A stretch of DNA of 37,110 bases from positions 1 to 37,110 of the forward strand of contig CAUJJP010000240.1 of the NCBI GenBank assembly GCA_963205525.1, read 5' to 3'. A model generated the notes under the pieces. That model had not been told where the DNA came from. It made no database searches and worked only from the letters and a program-made list of their open reading frames with translations. Both the position numbers and the translations under genes were made by a program. This document shows, piece after piece, positions 1 through 7,333 of the stretch. The number at the start of each line of letters is the position of its first letter. Position 1 is the stretch's first letter. Origin of the DNA: Pseudomonadota bacterium (lineage in GTDB: Bacteria; Pseudomonadota; Gammaproteobacteria; Burkholderiales; Burkholderiaceae).

Positions 1-16
1 GAAGGCAGCGCGGAAT

Positions 17-286
17 GAGAGCCTGTGAAGATATGACTCATGCCCGCGCCGGGGTGGCCAAGGGCGCTGGCGTAGGCGCGACGCGCGGCCCGGGCTCGCT
101 GCCCGGGCAAGCGGCGCAACACCCGCCAGCGCCCTTGGCCACCCCGGCCCTGCGGGTAGGCCCCCGCAGAGGGCCCACTCGTCGTTGCGAAGCTTCGCCG
201 GGGGCCAACCCCGGCTGTGCTTCGCGCCTAGATTGGGCCCTCTGCGGGGGCCTACGCGGGCACGATTCATAACCTCACAGGCTCTC
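17..286. repeat. Nested imperfect palindromic element (MITE/REP-like) abutting fis
   Basis: Three inverted-repeat pairs fill this stretch. The outer arms are 17-48 and 255-286 (32 nt, 28 matching). Inside them, 48-72 pairs perfectly with 124-148 (25 nt), and 156-177 pairs perfectly with 234-255 (22 nt). The spacer of the first inner hairpin carries a further short CCCGGGC/GCCCGGG stem. No convincing gene is present in the first 284 bases. The right outer arm reaches into the fis stop codon. The layout, terminal inverted repeats enclosing two large hairpins, fits a small non-autonomous mobile element or an intergenic repeat family. It could also act as a transcription terminator for dusB-fis. 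No target-site duplication was recognised. Confidence 0.75.
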
Positions 287-566
287 AGTCCATCAGGCCG
301 TGCTCGACGAGCTTGCGGCGCAAGGTGTTGCGGTTGATGCCCAGCCACTGCGCGGCCAGGCTCTGGTTGCCTTCGGCGTGGCGCAGCACCACCTCCAGCA
401 TCGGCGCCTCGACGGCGGCCAGCATCATCTGCTGCACGCCGTGCGGCGGCGCGCCCGCGAGGTCGCGGAAATAGGCCTCCAGCGCCAGGCGCACGGCCTG
501 CTGCAGCTGCACCGGTGCCGCGGTCGGCTCCGGGGCACGCGCTGGGGCGCGGCTGGACGGGCTCAC
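285..566 (-). CDS. fis: Fis-family DNA-binding protein
   Basis: Nucleoid-associated Fis homologue of 93 residues, close to the usual Fis length. The C-terminal half carries the Fis helix-turn-helix, with AAQWLGINRNTLRRKL at about residues 71-86. The preceding segment (about 45-70) matches the Fis core helices. The first 20 residues are Pro/Ala-rich and probably disordered. The start is a GTG at 566-564 that overlaps the dusB stop codon in a GTGA junction, so the two genes should be translationally coupled. The dusB-fis operon is conserved in proteobacteria. The stop codon lies in the right arm of the palindromic element at 17-286. Confidence 0.9.
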   Translation of the reverse strand: MSPSSRAPARAPEPTAAPVQLQQAVRLALEAYFRDLAGAPPHGVQQMMLAAVEAPMLEVVLRHAEGNQSLAAQWLGINRNTLRRKLVEHGLMD

Positions 567-1594
567 GCCGCCTCGGCCAGTTGCGCCATGTTGGCCGCGG
601 CCGGCCAGCGCGGGTGCTGCTGGGCCAGCGCGTCCAGGAAGTCGGCGGTGGCGCGCCATTGGGCGTCGGCGTCGGGCAGGGCGTTCATCGCGGCGCGGAA
701 GGCCTCGCCGCCGGGCAGGTCCTGCACCGCCCAGCCGATGTGCTTGCGCGCGCTGCGCACGCCCACCGCCTCGCCGTACAGCGCGTAGTGGTCCTGCAGG
801 TGATCGAGCAGCCAGCCGCGCACCTCGGCGGTGGCCGGCGCTGGCAGCAGGGTCCCGGTGGACAGGTAGTGCGCGATCTCGCGGAAGATCCAGGGTCGGC
901 CCTGCGCCGCGCGCCCGATCATCAGCGCGTCGGCGCCGGTGGCGCGCAGCACGGCGGCGGCCTTGGCCGGCGAGTCGATGTCGCCGTTGGCGACCACCGG
1001 GATGCGCAGCGCGGCCTTCACCTCGGCGATGGTGTCGTACTCGGCCTGTCCGCCGTAGCCTTGCTCGCGCGTGCGTCCGTGCACGGTCAGCATGGCGATG
1101 CCGGCCTCCTGCGCCGCGCGCGCGAGCTGCGGCGCGTTGCGCTGCGCCGCGCTCCAGCCGGTGCGCATCTTCAGCGTCACCGGCACGCGCTGCGGCGCGC
1201 AGGCGGCGACCACGGCGTCGACGATGCGCAGCGCCAGCCGCTCGTCGCGCATCAGCGCCGAGCCGGCCCAGGTGTTGCACACCTTCTTCGCCGGGCAACC
1301 CATGTTGATGTCTATGACCTGGGCGCCGCGATCGATGTTGTGGCGTGCCGCCTCGGCCATCTCCAGCGGGGCGACACCGGCGATCTGGACCGCGATCGGC
1401 GCCGGTTCGCCGCGGTGGTCGGCGCGGCGCGAGGTCTTGAGCGAGGCCCACAGGTGACGCTGGCTGGTCACCATCTCGCTCACCGCGTAGCCCGCTCCCA
1501 GGCGCTTGCACAGCATGCGAAACGGCCGGTCCGTGACCCCGGCCATGGGGGCGACGAACAGGCGGTTGGGCAGCGCGATGTCGCCGATCTGCAT
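563..1594 (-). CDS. dusB: tRNA-dihydrouridine synthase B
   Basis: FMN enzyme that reduces specific uridines in the tRNA D-loop to dihydrouridine. It has 343 residues, a normal length for DusB. The TIM-barrel start APMAGVTDRPFR (residues 15-26) and the Dus motif INMGCPAKKVCNTWAG (about 96-111) are visible. Cys100 is the expected catalytic acid. A GDIDSP phosphate-binding segment and GRAAQGRPW follow toward the C terminus. The ATG at 1594 is chosen because the following MQIGDIALPNRL is the family N terminus. It is the first gene of the dusB-fis pair (GTGA overlap) and is divergent from the YqaA-like gene at 1699, so 1595-1698 must hold both promoters. Confidence 0.93.
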   Translation of the reverse strand: MQIGDIALPNRLFVAPMAGVTDRPFRMLCKRLGAGYAVSEMVTSQRHLWASLKTSRRADHRGEPAPIAVQIAGVAPLEMAEAARHNIDRGAQVIDINMGCPAKKVCNTWAGSALMRDERLALRIVDAVVAACAPQRVPVTLKMRTGWSAAQRNAPQLARAAQEAGIAMLTVHGRTREQGYGGQAEYDTIAEVKAALRIPVVANGDIDSPAKAAAVLRATGADALMIGRAAQGRPWIFREIAHYLSTGTLLPAPATAEVRGWLLDHLQDHYALYGEAVGVRSARKHIGWAVQDLPGGEAFRAAMNALPDADAQWRATADFLDALAQQHPRWPAAANMAQLAEAA

Positions 1595-1698
1595 GGGCCG
1601 CAAGCGGGTATTTGACTGCGGACGGGCCGCGGGTGGGCTGCGGTTGGACCGCGGGCGGGGAACCGGCAAGTATAGGTGGGCCCAATAATGCGGCCCCC

Positions 1699-2184
1699 AT
1701 GGACGAGGCCCTGCGATCGCTGCTGCAGCTGCTGGCGCTGCCCGAGTTCGGCCTGTCCACGGTGTTCGTGGTGGCGCTGGTCTCCGCCACCTTGCTGCCG
1801 GCGGGCAGCGAGTGGGTGGTGCTGGGTTTCCTGAAGCTGGAGCCCGACCTGTTCTGGACCACGATTGGGGTCGCCACCGCCGGCAACACCCTGGGCGGCG
1901 TGCTGAGCTGGTGGATGGGCTATGGCGCCGAGCGCGCCTGGGAGCGCGTGCGCCAACGCGAGCCGCGCCAGGCGCGGGCCCTGCGCTGGCTGCAGCGCTT
2001 CGGCCCGCGCGCCTGCCTGCTGTCCTGGCTGCCGGTGGTCGGCGACCCCTTGTGCGCGGTGGCGGGCTGGCTGCGGCTGCCGCTGTGGCCCTGCGTCTTC
2101 TACATGGCGATCGGCAAGTTCGCGCGCTACCTGACGATGACGGCGGCGCTGCTGTGGCTGTTCCCCGGTCACTGGCAACCCTGA
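1699..2184 (+). CDS. YqaA/DedA-like (SNARE-associated) inner-membrane protein
   Basis: Small polytopic membrane protein of 161 residues. Hydrophobic segments lie at about residues 18-35, 50-68, 108-130 and 135-155. The stretch FGPRACLLSWLPVVGDPLC (about 100-118) is typical of the YqaA branch of the VTT/DedA superfamily, whose members are implicated in lipid transport or membrane homeostasis. No catalytic role can be assigned. The start ATG at 1699 has an AATAAT box at 1684-1689 just ahead of it and no clear Shine-Dalgarno sequence, so a very short leader is possible. It is followed closely by the M32 peptidase gene. Confidence 0.75.
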   Translation: MDEALRSLLQLLALPEFGLSTVFVVALVSATLLPAGSEWVVLGFLKLEPDLFWTTIGVATAGNTLGGVLSWWMGYGAERAWERVRQREPRQARALRWLQRFGPRACLLSWLPVVGDPLCAVAGWLRLPLWPCVFYMAIGKFARYLTMTAALLWLFPGHWQP

Positions 2185-2218
2185 TCGCGGCGCCCGGCCG
2201 CGCGAGGACAATCGCGCG

Positions 2219-3718
2219 ATGGCCACCCCTGCATACGAGGCGCTCAGCGCCACCCACACCCGGCTGCACCGCCTGCGCCACCTGGGCGCCATCGCGGGAT
2301 GGGACCAGTCGGTGCTGATGCCGCCCAAGGGCAACGAGGCGCGCGCCGCCGCCGTCGCCGAACTGGCCGCGCTGATGCACCGCATGCGCTGCGACCCGGC
2401 GCTGGGCGCGCAGATCGCGCACGCCGAGCAGGAAGATCTGGACCCGATGCAGCGCGCCAACCTGCGCGAGATCCGGCGCGACTGGGAGCACGCCACCGCA
2501 TTGCCCGACGAGCTGGTGCAACGGCGCGAGATCGCCGCCGCGCGCTGCGAGCACGCCTGGCGCAGCCAGCGCCCGGCGGGCGACTGGGGCGGCTTCCTCG
2601 CCAACTTCCGGCCCCTGCTGGCGATCGTGCGCGAGCAGTCGCAGCGGCTGGCGGACCGCTTCGGCCTGGGCCGCTACGAGGCGCTGATGGACGGCTTCGA
2701 GCCCGGCATGCGCAGCGCCACCGTGGACCGCGTGTTCGGCGAGCTGCGCCAGTGGCTGCCGGGGCTGATCGAGCGCGTGCTGCAGCGCCAGGCGCAGCAG
2801 GATGCCGTGCAGCCGCTGATCGAGCCGCAGGGGCCGTTTGCCCTCGAACGCCAGCGCTGGCTGAGCGAGCAGGCGATGCGCTGGCTGGGCTTCGACTTCG
2901 ACGCCGGCCGGCTCGACACCAGCGCCCACCCCTTCTGCGGCGGCGTCCCCGAGGACGTGCGCATGACCACGCGCTACCGCAGCGAGGAGTTCCTGGGCAG
3001 CCTGATGGGCACGGTGCACGAGACCGGCCATGGCCGCTACGAGCAGGGCCTGCCGCGCGACTGGCTGGGCCAGCCGCTGGCGCGGGCGCGCTCGGCGGCG
3101 CTGCACGAGAGCCAGAGCCTGAGCTTCGAGATGCAGATCGGCGGCCACCCGGGATTCGCCGCACAGCTGGCGCCGCTGCTGCGCGAGGCCTTCGGCGACC
3201 AGCCGGCGTTCGCGCCCGCGAACCTGCAGCGCCTGCTCACGCGCGTGAGGCGCGGCCTGATACGGGTGGACGCCGACGAGGTGAGCTACCCGGCGCACAT
3301 CATCCTGCGCTACGAGATCGAGCGCCCGCTGGTCGAGGGCGAGATCGAGGCCGAGGACATCCCGGTCCTGTGGGACGCCAAGATGATGGAGCTGCTGCAG
3401 CTGGACACGCGCGGCAACTTCGCCGACGGCCCGCTGCAGGACGTGCACTGGCCGGCCGGGCTGATCGGCTATTTCCCCTGCTATTCGCTGGGCGCGATGT
3501 ACGCCGCGCAGTGGTTCGCCGCCATGCGCCGCGAGCAGCCCGAGCTGGACCAAGGGCTCGCGACCGGCGACCTGGCGCCCGCGCTGAGCTGGCTGAAGGA
3601 CAGGATCTGGACCCAGGCCAGCCGCTGGACGAGCGACGAGCTCGTGCTGCGGGCGAGCGGCGAGGCGCTCAACCCGGCCCATTTCCGGGCCCACCTGGAG
3701 CGGCGCTACCTGGGCTGA
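2219..3718 (+). CDS. Carboxypeptidase Taq, M32 metallopeptidase
   Basis: Cytoplasmic zinc carboxypeptidase of the Taq/Pfu family that removes C-terminal residues from peptides. It has 499 residues, the usual family size. The active-site HEXXH appears as HETGH within GTVHETGHGRYEQG, at about residues 266-279, followed by the LHESQS segment expected to supply the next zinc ligand. The M32 hallmark DEVSYPAHIILRYEIE lies near residue 350. The ATG at 2219 is 35 nt after the upstream stop. A GACAAT box at 2207-2212 ends 6 nt before the ATG, which would put a transcript start at the start codon. It ends facing the hypothetical gene at 3758. A self-complementary 12-mer lies at 3719-3730 between the two stops. 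Confidence 0.93.
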   Translation: MATPAYEALSATHTRLHRLRHLGAIAGWDQSVLMPPKGNEARAAAVAELAALMHRMRCDPALGAQIAHAEQEDLDPMQRANLREIRRDWEHATALPDELVQRREIAAARCEHAWRSQRPAGDWGGFLANFRPLLAIVREQSQRLADRFGLGRYEALMDGFEPGMRSATVDRVFGELRQWLPGLIERVLQRQAQQDAVQPLIEPQGPFALERQRWLSEQAMRWLGFDFDAGRLDTSAHPFCGGVPEDVRMTTRYRSEEFLGSLMGTVHETGHGRYEQGLPRDWLGQPLARARSAALHESQSLSFEMQIGGHPGFAAQLAPLLREAFGDQPAFAPANLQRLLTRVRRGLIRVDADEVSYPAHIILRYEIERPLVEGEIEAEDIPVLWDAKMMELLQLDTRGNFADGPLQDVHWPAGLIGYFPCYSLGAMYAAQWFAAMRREQPELDQGLATGDLAPALSWLKDRIWTQASRWTSDELVLRASGEALNPAHFRAHLERRYLG

Positions 3719-3757
3719 CGGCCGCGGCCGACGCCCTGGGCTGGCGACCTCGGCAGC

Positions 3758-4225
3758 CTACCCGGGGCGACCCGCGCCCTGGCCGGGCCCGGACTCGAAG
3801 AAGGCGCTCGCGGCGGCCCATTCGCTGGCGCTCACCTCGGTCACCTGGACCCGGCTCTCGTCGTCCAGCGAACTGGGCAGGTAGGGCATGCGCGGCGGCG
3901 GTGGCGGAGGTGCTGGCTCGTCCAGGCGCAGGATGGTCGACTGCAGGCGCAGCTGCAGCGCGCGCAGCGGGCGGTCGTCCAGGTCCAGCGGCAGGGCGGC
4001 GAGCTGGGCACCCATGCGGCGCAGCGAGGGCAGCGGGATGCGTGCCAGCACCTCGGTGCCTTCGGCGTCCAGCGCGCGCTCCAGGGTCGCCAGGTGGGGC
4101 AGGGCCTCGCGCGCACCGGTCACGCGGTCCAGCAGCAGCTTGAGCGACAAGGCCATGGCACGGCCGGCCTTGCGCGCCGGGTCGGGGGGCGGGGCGGCGG
4201 AATCGGCGGCTGGGCGTGGTGGCAT
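3758..4225 (-). CDS. Hypothetical protein with proline-rich segment
   Basis: Not recognised. From the ATG at 4225 it encodes 155 residues; a second in-frame ATG at 4156 (MALSLKLLLDRV) would give 132. The N-terminal 23 residues are Pro/Ala-rich. The central part (about residues 24-100) is Leu-rich and looks helical, with repeated acidic/Leu patterns. A run of seven prolines follows, and the C terminus is acidic and aromatic (SASEWAAASAFFESG). It has no signal peptide and no membrane segment. It lies 104 bp downstream of the patatin gene on the same strand and converges on the M32 peptidase. The reading frame has protein-like composition, but either start is possible and the gene could be a false call. 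Confidence 0.55.
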   Translation of the reverse strand: MPPRPAADSAAPPPDPARKAGRAMALSLKLLLDRVTGAREALPHLATLERALDAEGTEVLARIPLPSLRRMGAQLAALPLDLDDRPLRALQLRLQSTILRLDEPAPPPPPPRMPYLPSSLDDESRVQVTEVSASEWAAASAFFESGPGQGAGRPG

Positions 4226-4328
4226 GGCGGGGCTGGCTGCGGGTGCCCCGAAGAGGGACGCCCATGGATCGGAGATCGGCCGCCGTTGCCCGAACTTGAG
4301 CCCCGAAGCTCGGCGGCCGCGGGCCGGT

Positions 4329-5567
4329 TCAGCGGGCGGCGAGCCTGGCTTGCAGCTCGTCGAGCACCCGGTGCAGACGCTGCAGCGCCCGCGTGCTGCG
4401 GCGCCCCGCCGCCTGCGGGTGCAACAGGCGGCGCTGCGCATCCTCCAGCACCGCGCCGTCCAGGGCCAGACCGTGGCGCGCGAGCTGGTGGTCCAGCGCG
4501 ACCCGACGCTGCCGCAGTTCGGCGCGCGTGCGCTGGTAGGCGTGCTCGGCCAGCGCCCGCCGCTGGCGGTAGCCGAAGGTGTGGGCGAGGAACATCGCGG
4601 GGTCGCGGTGCTCGGGCTCGAAGAGCAGGATGTCGGTCCCCGGGTGGCTGTGGCGGTAGCTCTTGAGCCCCAGCTCCAGCCGCGAATGGATGAGCGAACG
4701 AAAGGTCTGCGACATCACCACCGGCAGGCCGCCTTCCACCAGCTGCGGGATCGCCGGTTCGCGGCTGCCGGGGACGCGCCGCTGCGCCGCCGCGCTGGCA
4801 TCGAAAGGCACCAGCGGGTTCAGGCAGATCAGCAGGTCCAGCCCGAGGTCCAGCAGCACGCTGGCATGCAGGGTCTTCTTCAGGGCACCGTCCACATACC
4901 AGCGGTCTCCCACGGGCACCGGCGGGATGAGGCCGGGCAGGGCGGCGCTGGCGGCAGCGGCCAGCGAGATCGGAATTTCATCCCAGCCCGGCATGCCGAA
5001 GGGCGCGGCGTTGCCGCTGTCCAGGTCGGTGGCCACCAGCACCAGGCGGTGTGCCAGGCGGCGGAAGTCGTTGCTGCGCCCGGGCTGGCTGAGCACGCGG
5101 CGCAGCTGGGCCTCGATGGGCGCATGGCTGAACAGCCCGGTGGGCAGGGCGCGGCCCAGCCGCTCGGCGGCCGACAGCCACGACTGGCCGCCGACCAGCG
5201 CCTGCCAGCCCACCTGCAGGGCCAGCCCGGGCAGGGCGGCGGCGCGGCGGGCGAACTCGATGCCGGCCGGACGCAGGAAGGCCGACGGGTTGATGCGATC
5301 GCCCGTGGGGGCGTCGTCCTCGATGAAGGCGGCGCACAGCTGGCGCGGCGTCATCCCGTTGGCCAGTCCGGCGGCGACGAAGCCGCCGGCCGAGACGCCG
5401 ACATAGCCGTCCAGGGCGCTGAAGTCGACGCCCGGCAGCGCCTCGGCCAGGGCGTTGAGGGCGCCGATCTCCCAGATCGCGCCCAGCGGTCCGCCGCCCG
5501 CCAGTGCCAGCCCGATGCGCGGGCCGGCGGCGCGCTCAGGCGGCCTTGGCGGACTTGCGCGGCGCAC
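4329..5567 (-). CDS. Patatin-like phospholipase/acyl hydrolase
   Basis: Serine acyl hydrolase of the patatin family, 412 residues. The oxyanion-hole loop GLALAGGGPLGA (about 19-30), the nucleophile elbow GVSAG (57-61, Ser59) and the catalytic DGA (226-228, Asp226) are all present, so the Ser-Asp dyad is intact. There is no signal peptide; it should be cytoplasmic. The start is a GTG at 5567 lying inside the phasin-like gene (32-nt overlap), which implies translational coupling. An alternative start after the short Arg/Pro-rich leader would still retain the domain. Family members cleave phospholipids or other acyl esters. Coupling with a PHA granule protein raises the idea of a granule-associated esterase; that is inference. 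Confidence 0.85.
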   Translation of the reverse strand: MRRASPPRPPERAAGPRIGLALAGGGPLGAIWEIGALNALAEALPGVDFSALDGYVGVSAGGFVAAGLANGMTPRQLCAAFIEDDAPTGDRINPSAFLRPAGIEFARRAAALPGLALQVGWQALVGGQSWLSAAERLGRALPTGLFSHAPIEAQLRRVLSQPGRSNDFRRLAHRLVLVATDLDSGNAAPFGMPGWDEIPISLAAAASAALPGLIPPVPVGDRWYVDGALKKTLHASVLLDLGLDLLICLNPLVPFDASAAAQRRVPGSREPAIPQLVEGGLPVVMSQTFRSLIHSRLELGLKSYRHSHPGTDILLFEPEHRDPAMFLAHTFGYRQRRALAEHAYQRTRAELRQRRVALDHQLARHGLALDGAVLEDAQRRLLHPQAAGRRSTRALQRLHRVLDELQARLAAR

Positions 5568-6144
5568 GCTTGGCGGCCGTGGCCTTCAGCGCCGGCTCGG
5601 TGGCGGCTGCAGGTCGGGCGGCGCTGCGCCGCTTCCTGGCGACCGCACCGTCTGCGGCTGCGGCGGCCCCGCCGGCGGCCCCGTCGGCGGCCACCTTCTT
5701 GCCGGCACCCGAGGCCTTGTTGAGCTTGGCGACCTGGGCGCTCAGGGTGTCGATGCGCTTGACCAGCGCGTCGATGTCCCTGGCGGTCGGCACGCCCAGC
5801 CGCGACAGCGCCTTGGAGGTGCGCTGCTCGAAGATGGCTTCCAGCTTGTCCCAGTTCTGGCCCGCCTTGGCGCTCACGCTGCCGGCCATCGCGCTCATGC
5901 GCCCGCTGACCTCGCCGAGCTTGTCCTCGGCCAGGCCCTGGGTCTTCTTCTGCAGGCCCACGCCTTCCTTGACCAGGGCCTCGAAGACCTTGCCGCCTTC
6001 TTCCTGCGCCTTCGCGAAGGCGCCCATGCCGGCGAGCCAGATCTGCTGTGCCGAGGCCTTGACCGAGGCCGCGAGTTGACCGTCCAGCAAGCCGGACGGT
6101 GCCGTCGCCTGCTTCTCGGAGATGCGTTTGAGCTTCTTGACCAT
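5536..6144 (-). CDS. Phasin-like PHA granule-associated protein (PhaF/PhaI type)
   Basis: 202-residue protein in two parts. Residues about 20-145 form a helical phasin domain (SAQQIWLAGMGAFAKAQEEG, then VFEALVKEG and a long amphipathic region with heptad-like spacing up to DALVKRIDTLSAQVAKLNK). Residues about 150-202 are an Ala/Lys/Arg-rich tail like the histone-H1-like DNA-binding tails of PhaF proteins. Such proteins coat polyhydroxyalkanoate granules and can tether them to the nucleoid. The ATG at 6144 opens MVKKLKRISEKQ, a common N terminus for the family. The patatin gene starts within its 3' end. No PHA synthase lies in the window, so the PHA link rests on the domain. Confidence 0.82.
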   Translation of the reverse strand: MVKKLKRISEKQATAPSGLLDGQLAASVKASAQQIWLAGMGAFAKAQEEGGKVFEALVKEGVGLQKKTQGLAEDKLGEVSGRMSAMAGSVSAKAGQNWDKLEAIFEQRTSKALSRLGVPTARDIDALVKRIDTLSAQVAKLNKASGAGKKVAADGAAGGAAAAADGAVARKRRSAARPAAATEPALKATAAKRAPRKSAKAA

Positions 6145-6225
6145 GGGTGTTCCTCGGGTGATTCCGTCTTCGCAATGTAGGGCCGGGCGCTGGGGAGCGC
6201 AGCCTAGACGCCTAGGGTGCGCGCT

Positions 6226-7194
6226 CTACCCGTCGGCGCTGGTGGTGCCGGCATCGGCCGGCGGCTCGCGCACGAACTGCACCGCGCGCTGTGCGCGTTC
6301 GTTCACGCGCAGGCTGAAGACGTCGGGGCGCGCGTAGTGGCCGGTGACGTCGAAATCGAACTTGCCGCGTGCCACGTCGTCGAGGTCGAGGACGGCGGTC
6401 AGGATGGTCTCGCCGCTGCGGTCGGGGCCGGCGAGGATCTGGCCGAAGGGGTTCACGATCATGCTGCCGCCGCGCATCAGCACCTCGGTCGGCTGGTCGC
6501 TCAGGCGGTTGGCCATCGCCGGCGGGAAGTCGGCGCGCGTCAGGTACTGGCAGGCCGAAAGCACGAAGCAGCGGCCCTCCATCGCCACGTGCTGCATGGT
6601 GGCAGCCCAGGTGTCGCGGTCGTCGGCGGTCGGCGCGCAGTACAGCACCAGCTGCTTGTCGTACATCGCCGTGCGCAGCAGCGGCATGTAGTTCTCCCAG
6701 CAGATCACCGCCCCCATGCGGCCCCACGGGGTCTCGACGGTGCTCAGCGTGGAGCCGTCGCCGAAGCCCCAGCACAGGCGCTCGGCGGCGGTGGGCATGA
6801 GCTTGCGGTGCTTGCCCAGCAGGCTGCCGTCGGCGCCGAAGAACAGCGCCGTGCAGTACAGGGTGCCGCCATCGCGCTCGATGACGCCCATCGTCAGCGT
6901 CAGCCCGGCGGCGCGCGCGGCCGCACCGATGGCCGCTGTCTGCGGCCCCGGGACCTCGATCGCGCAGCGCCAGTAGGCCAGGAACTCGTCGCGCCCCTGC
7001 GGCGTGCGGCCGCCGATGTGGATGTTGAAGCTCGCCCCCTTGGGATAGCCGCCGATGAAGGCCTCGGGGAACACCGCCACCTGGGCGCCGCGCTCGGCGC
7101 ACTGGCCGATGAGGGTGACCGCCTTTGCCACCGTGGCGGCGGTGTCGCCGCCCACCGGTGCCGCCTGCACCACCGCTGCCGTGACCGTGCTCAT
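6226..7194 (-). CDS. Nitrilase
   Basis: Carbon-nitrogen hydrolase of the true nitrilase branch, 322 residues. It is expected to convert organic nitriles to carboxylic acid plus ammonia. The catalytic Glu44 (VFPEAFIGGYPKG), Lys131 (GKHRKLMPT) and Cys165 (AVICWENYMPL) are all present. The Cys-Trp-Glu followed by an aromatic residue is characteristic of nitrilases rather than of amidases such as omega-amidase. The ATG at 7194 has a good GGAGG Shine-Dalgarno sequence 5 nt upstream. The reading frame extends further upstream, but without family similarity. It is divergent from the two-domain reductase gene, with 139 bp between the start codons. The physiological substrate is unknown. Confidence 0.88.
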   Translation of the reverse strand: MSTVTAAVVQAAPVGGDTAATVAKAVTLIGQCAERGAQVAVFPEAFIGGYPKGASFNIHIGGRTPQGRDEFLAYWRCAIEVPGPQTAAIGAAARAAGLTLTMGVIERDGGTLYCTALFFGADGSLLGKHRKLMPTAAERLCWGFGDGSTLSTVETPWGRMGAVICWENYMPLLRTAMYDKQLVLYCAPTADDRDTWAATMQHVAMEGRCFVLSACQYLTRADFPPAMANRLSDQPTEVLMRGGSMIVNPFGQILAGPDRSGETILTAVLDLDDVARGKFDFDVTGHYARPDVFSLRVNERAQRAVQFVREPPADAGTTSADG

Positions 7195-7333
7195 GTGCGC
7201 CTCCGTGCCGGGGTCGGGCCCTGTGGACGCAGTATCCCATCGCGTGGGCGCTGCGCCGGCTGCGGGAAAGCGCGATCCGGCGGCGCGCCGGCGCAGGCCC
7301 AGAATGCCCACCGTATCCAGCGGGAGGGAAGTC

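Noticed and set aside
15..272. An 85-codon frame inside the palindromic element
   Set aside because: Its sequence is dictated by the inverted repeats; it has no Shine-Dalgarno sequence and Pro/Arg/Gly-rich composition.
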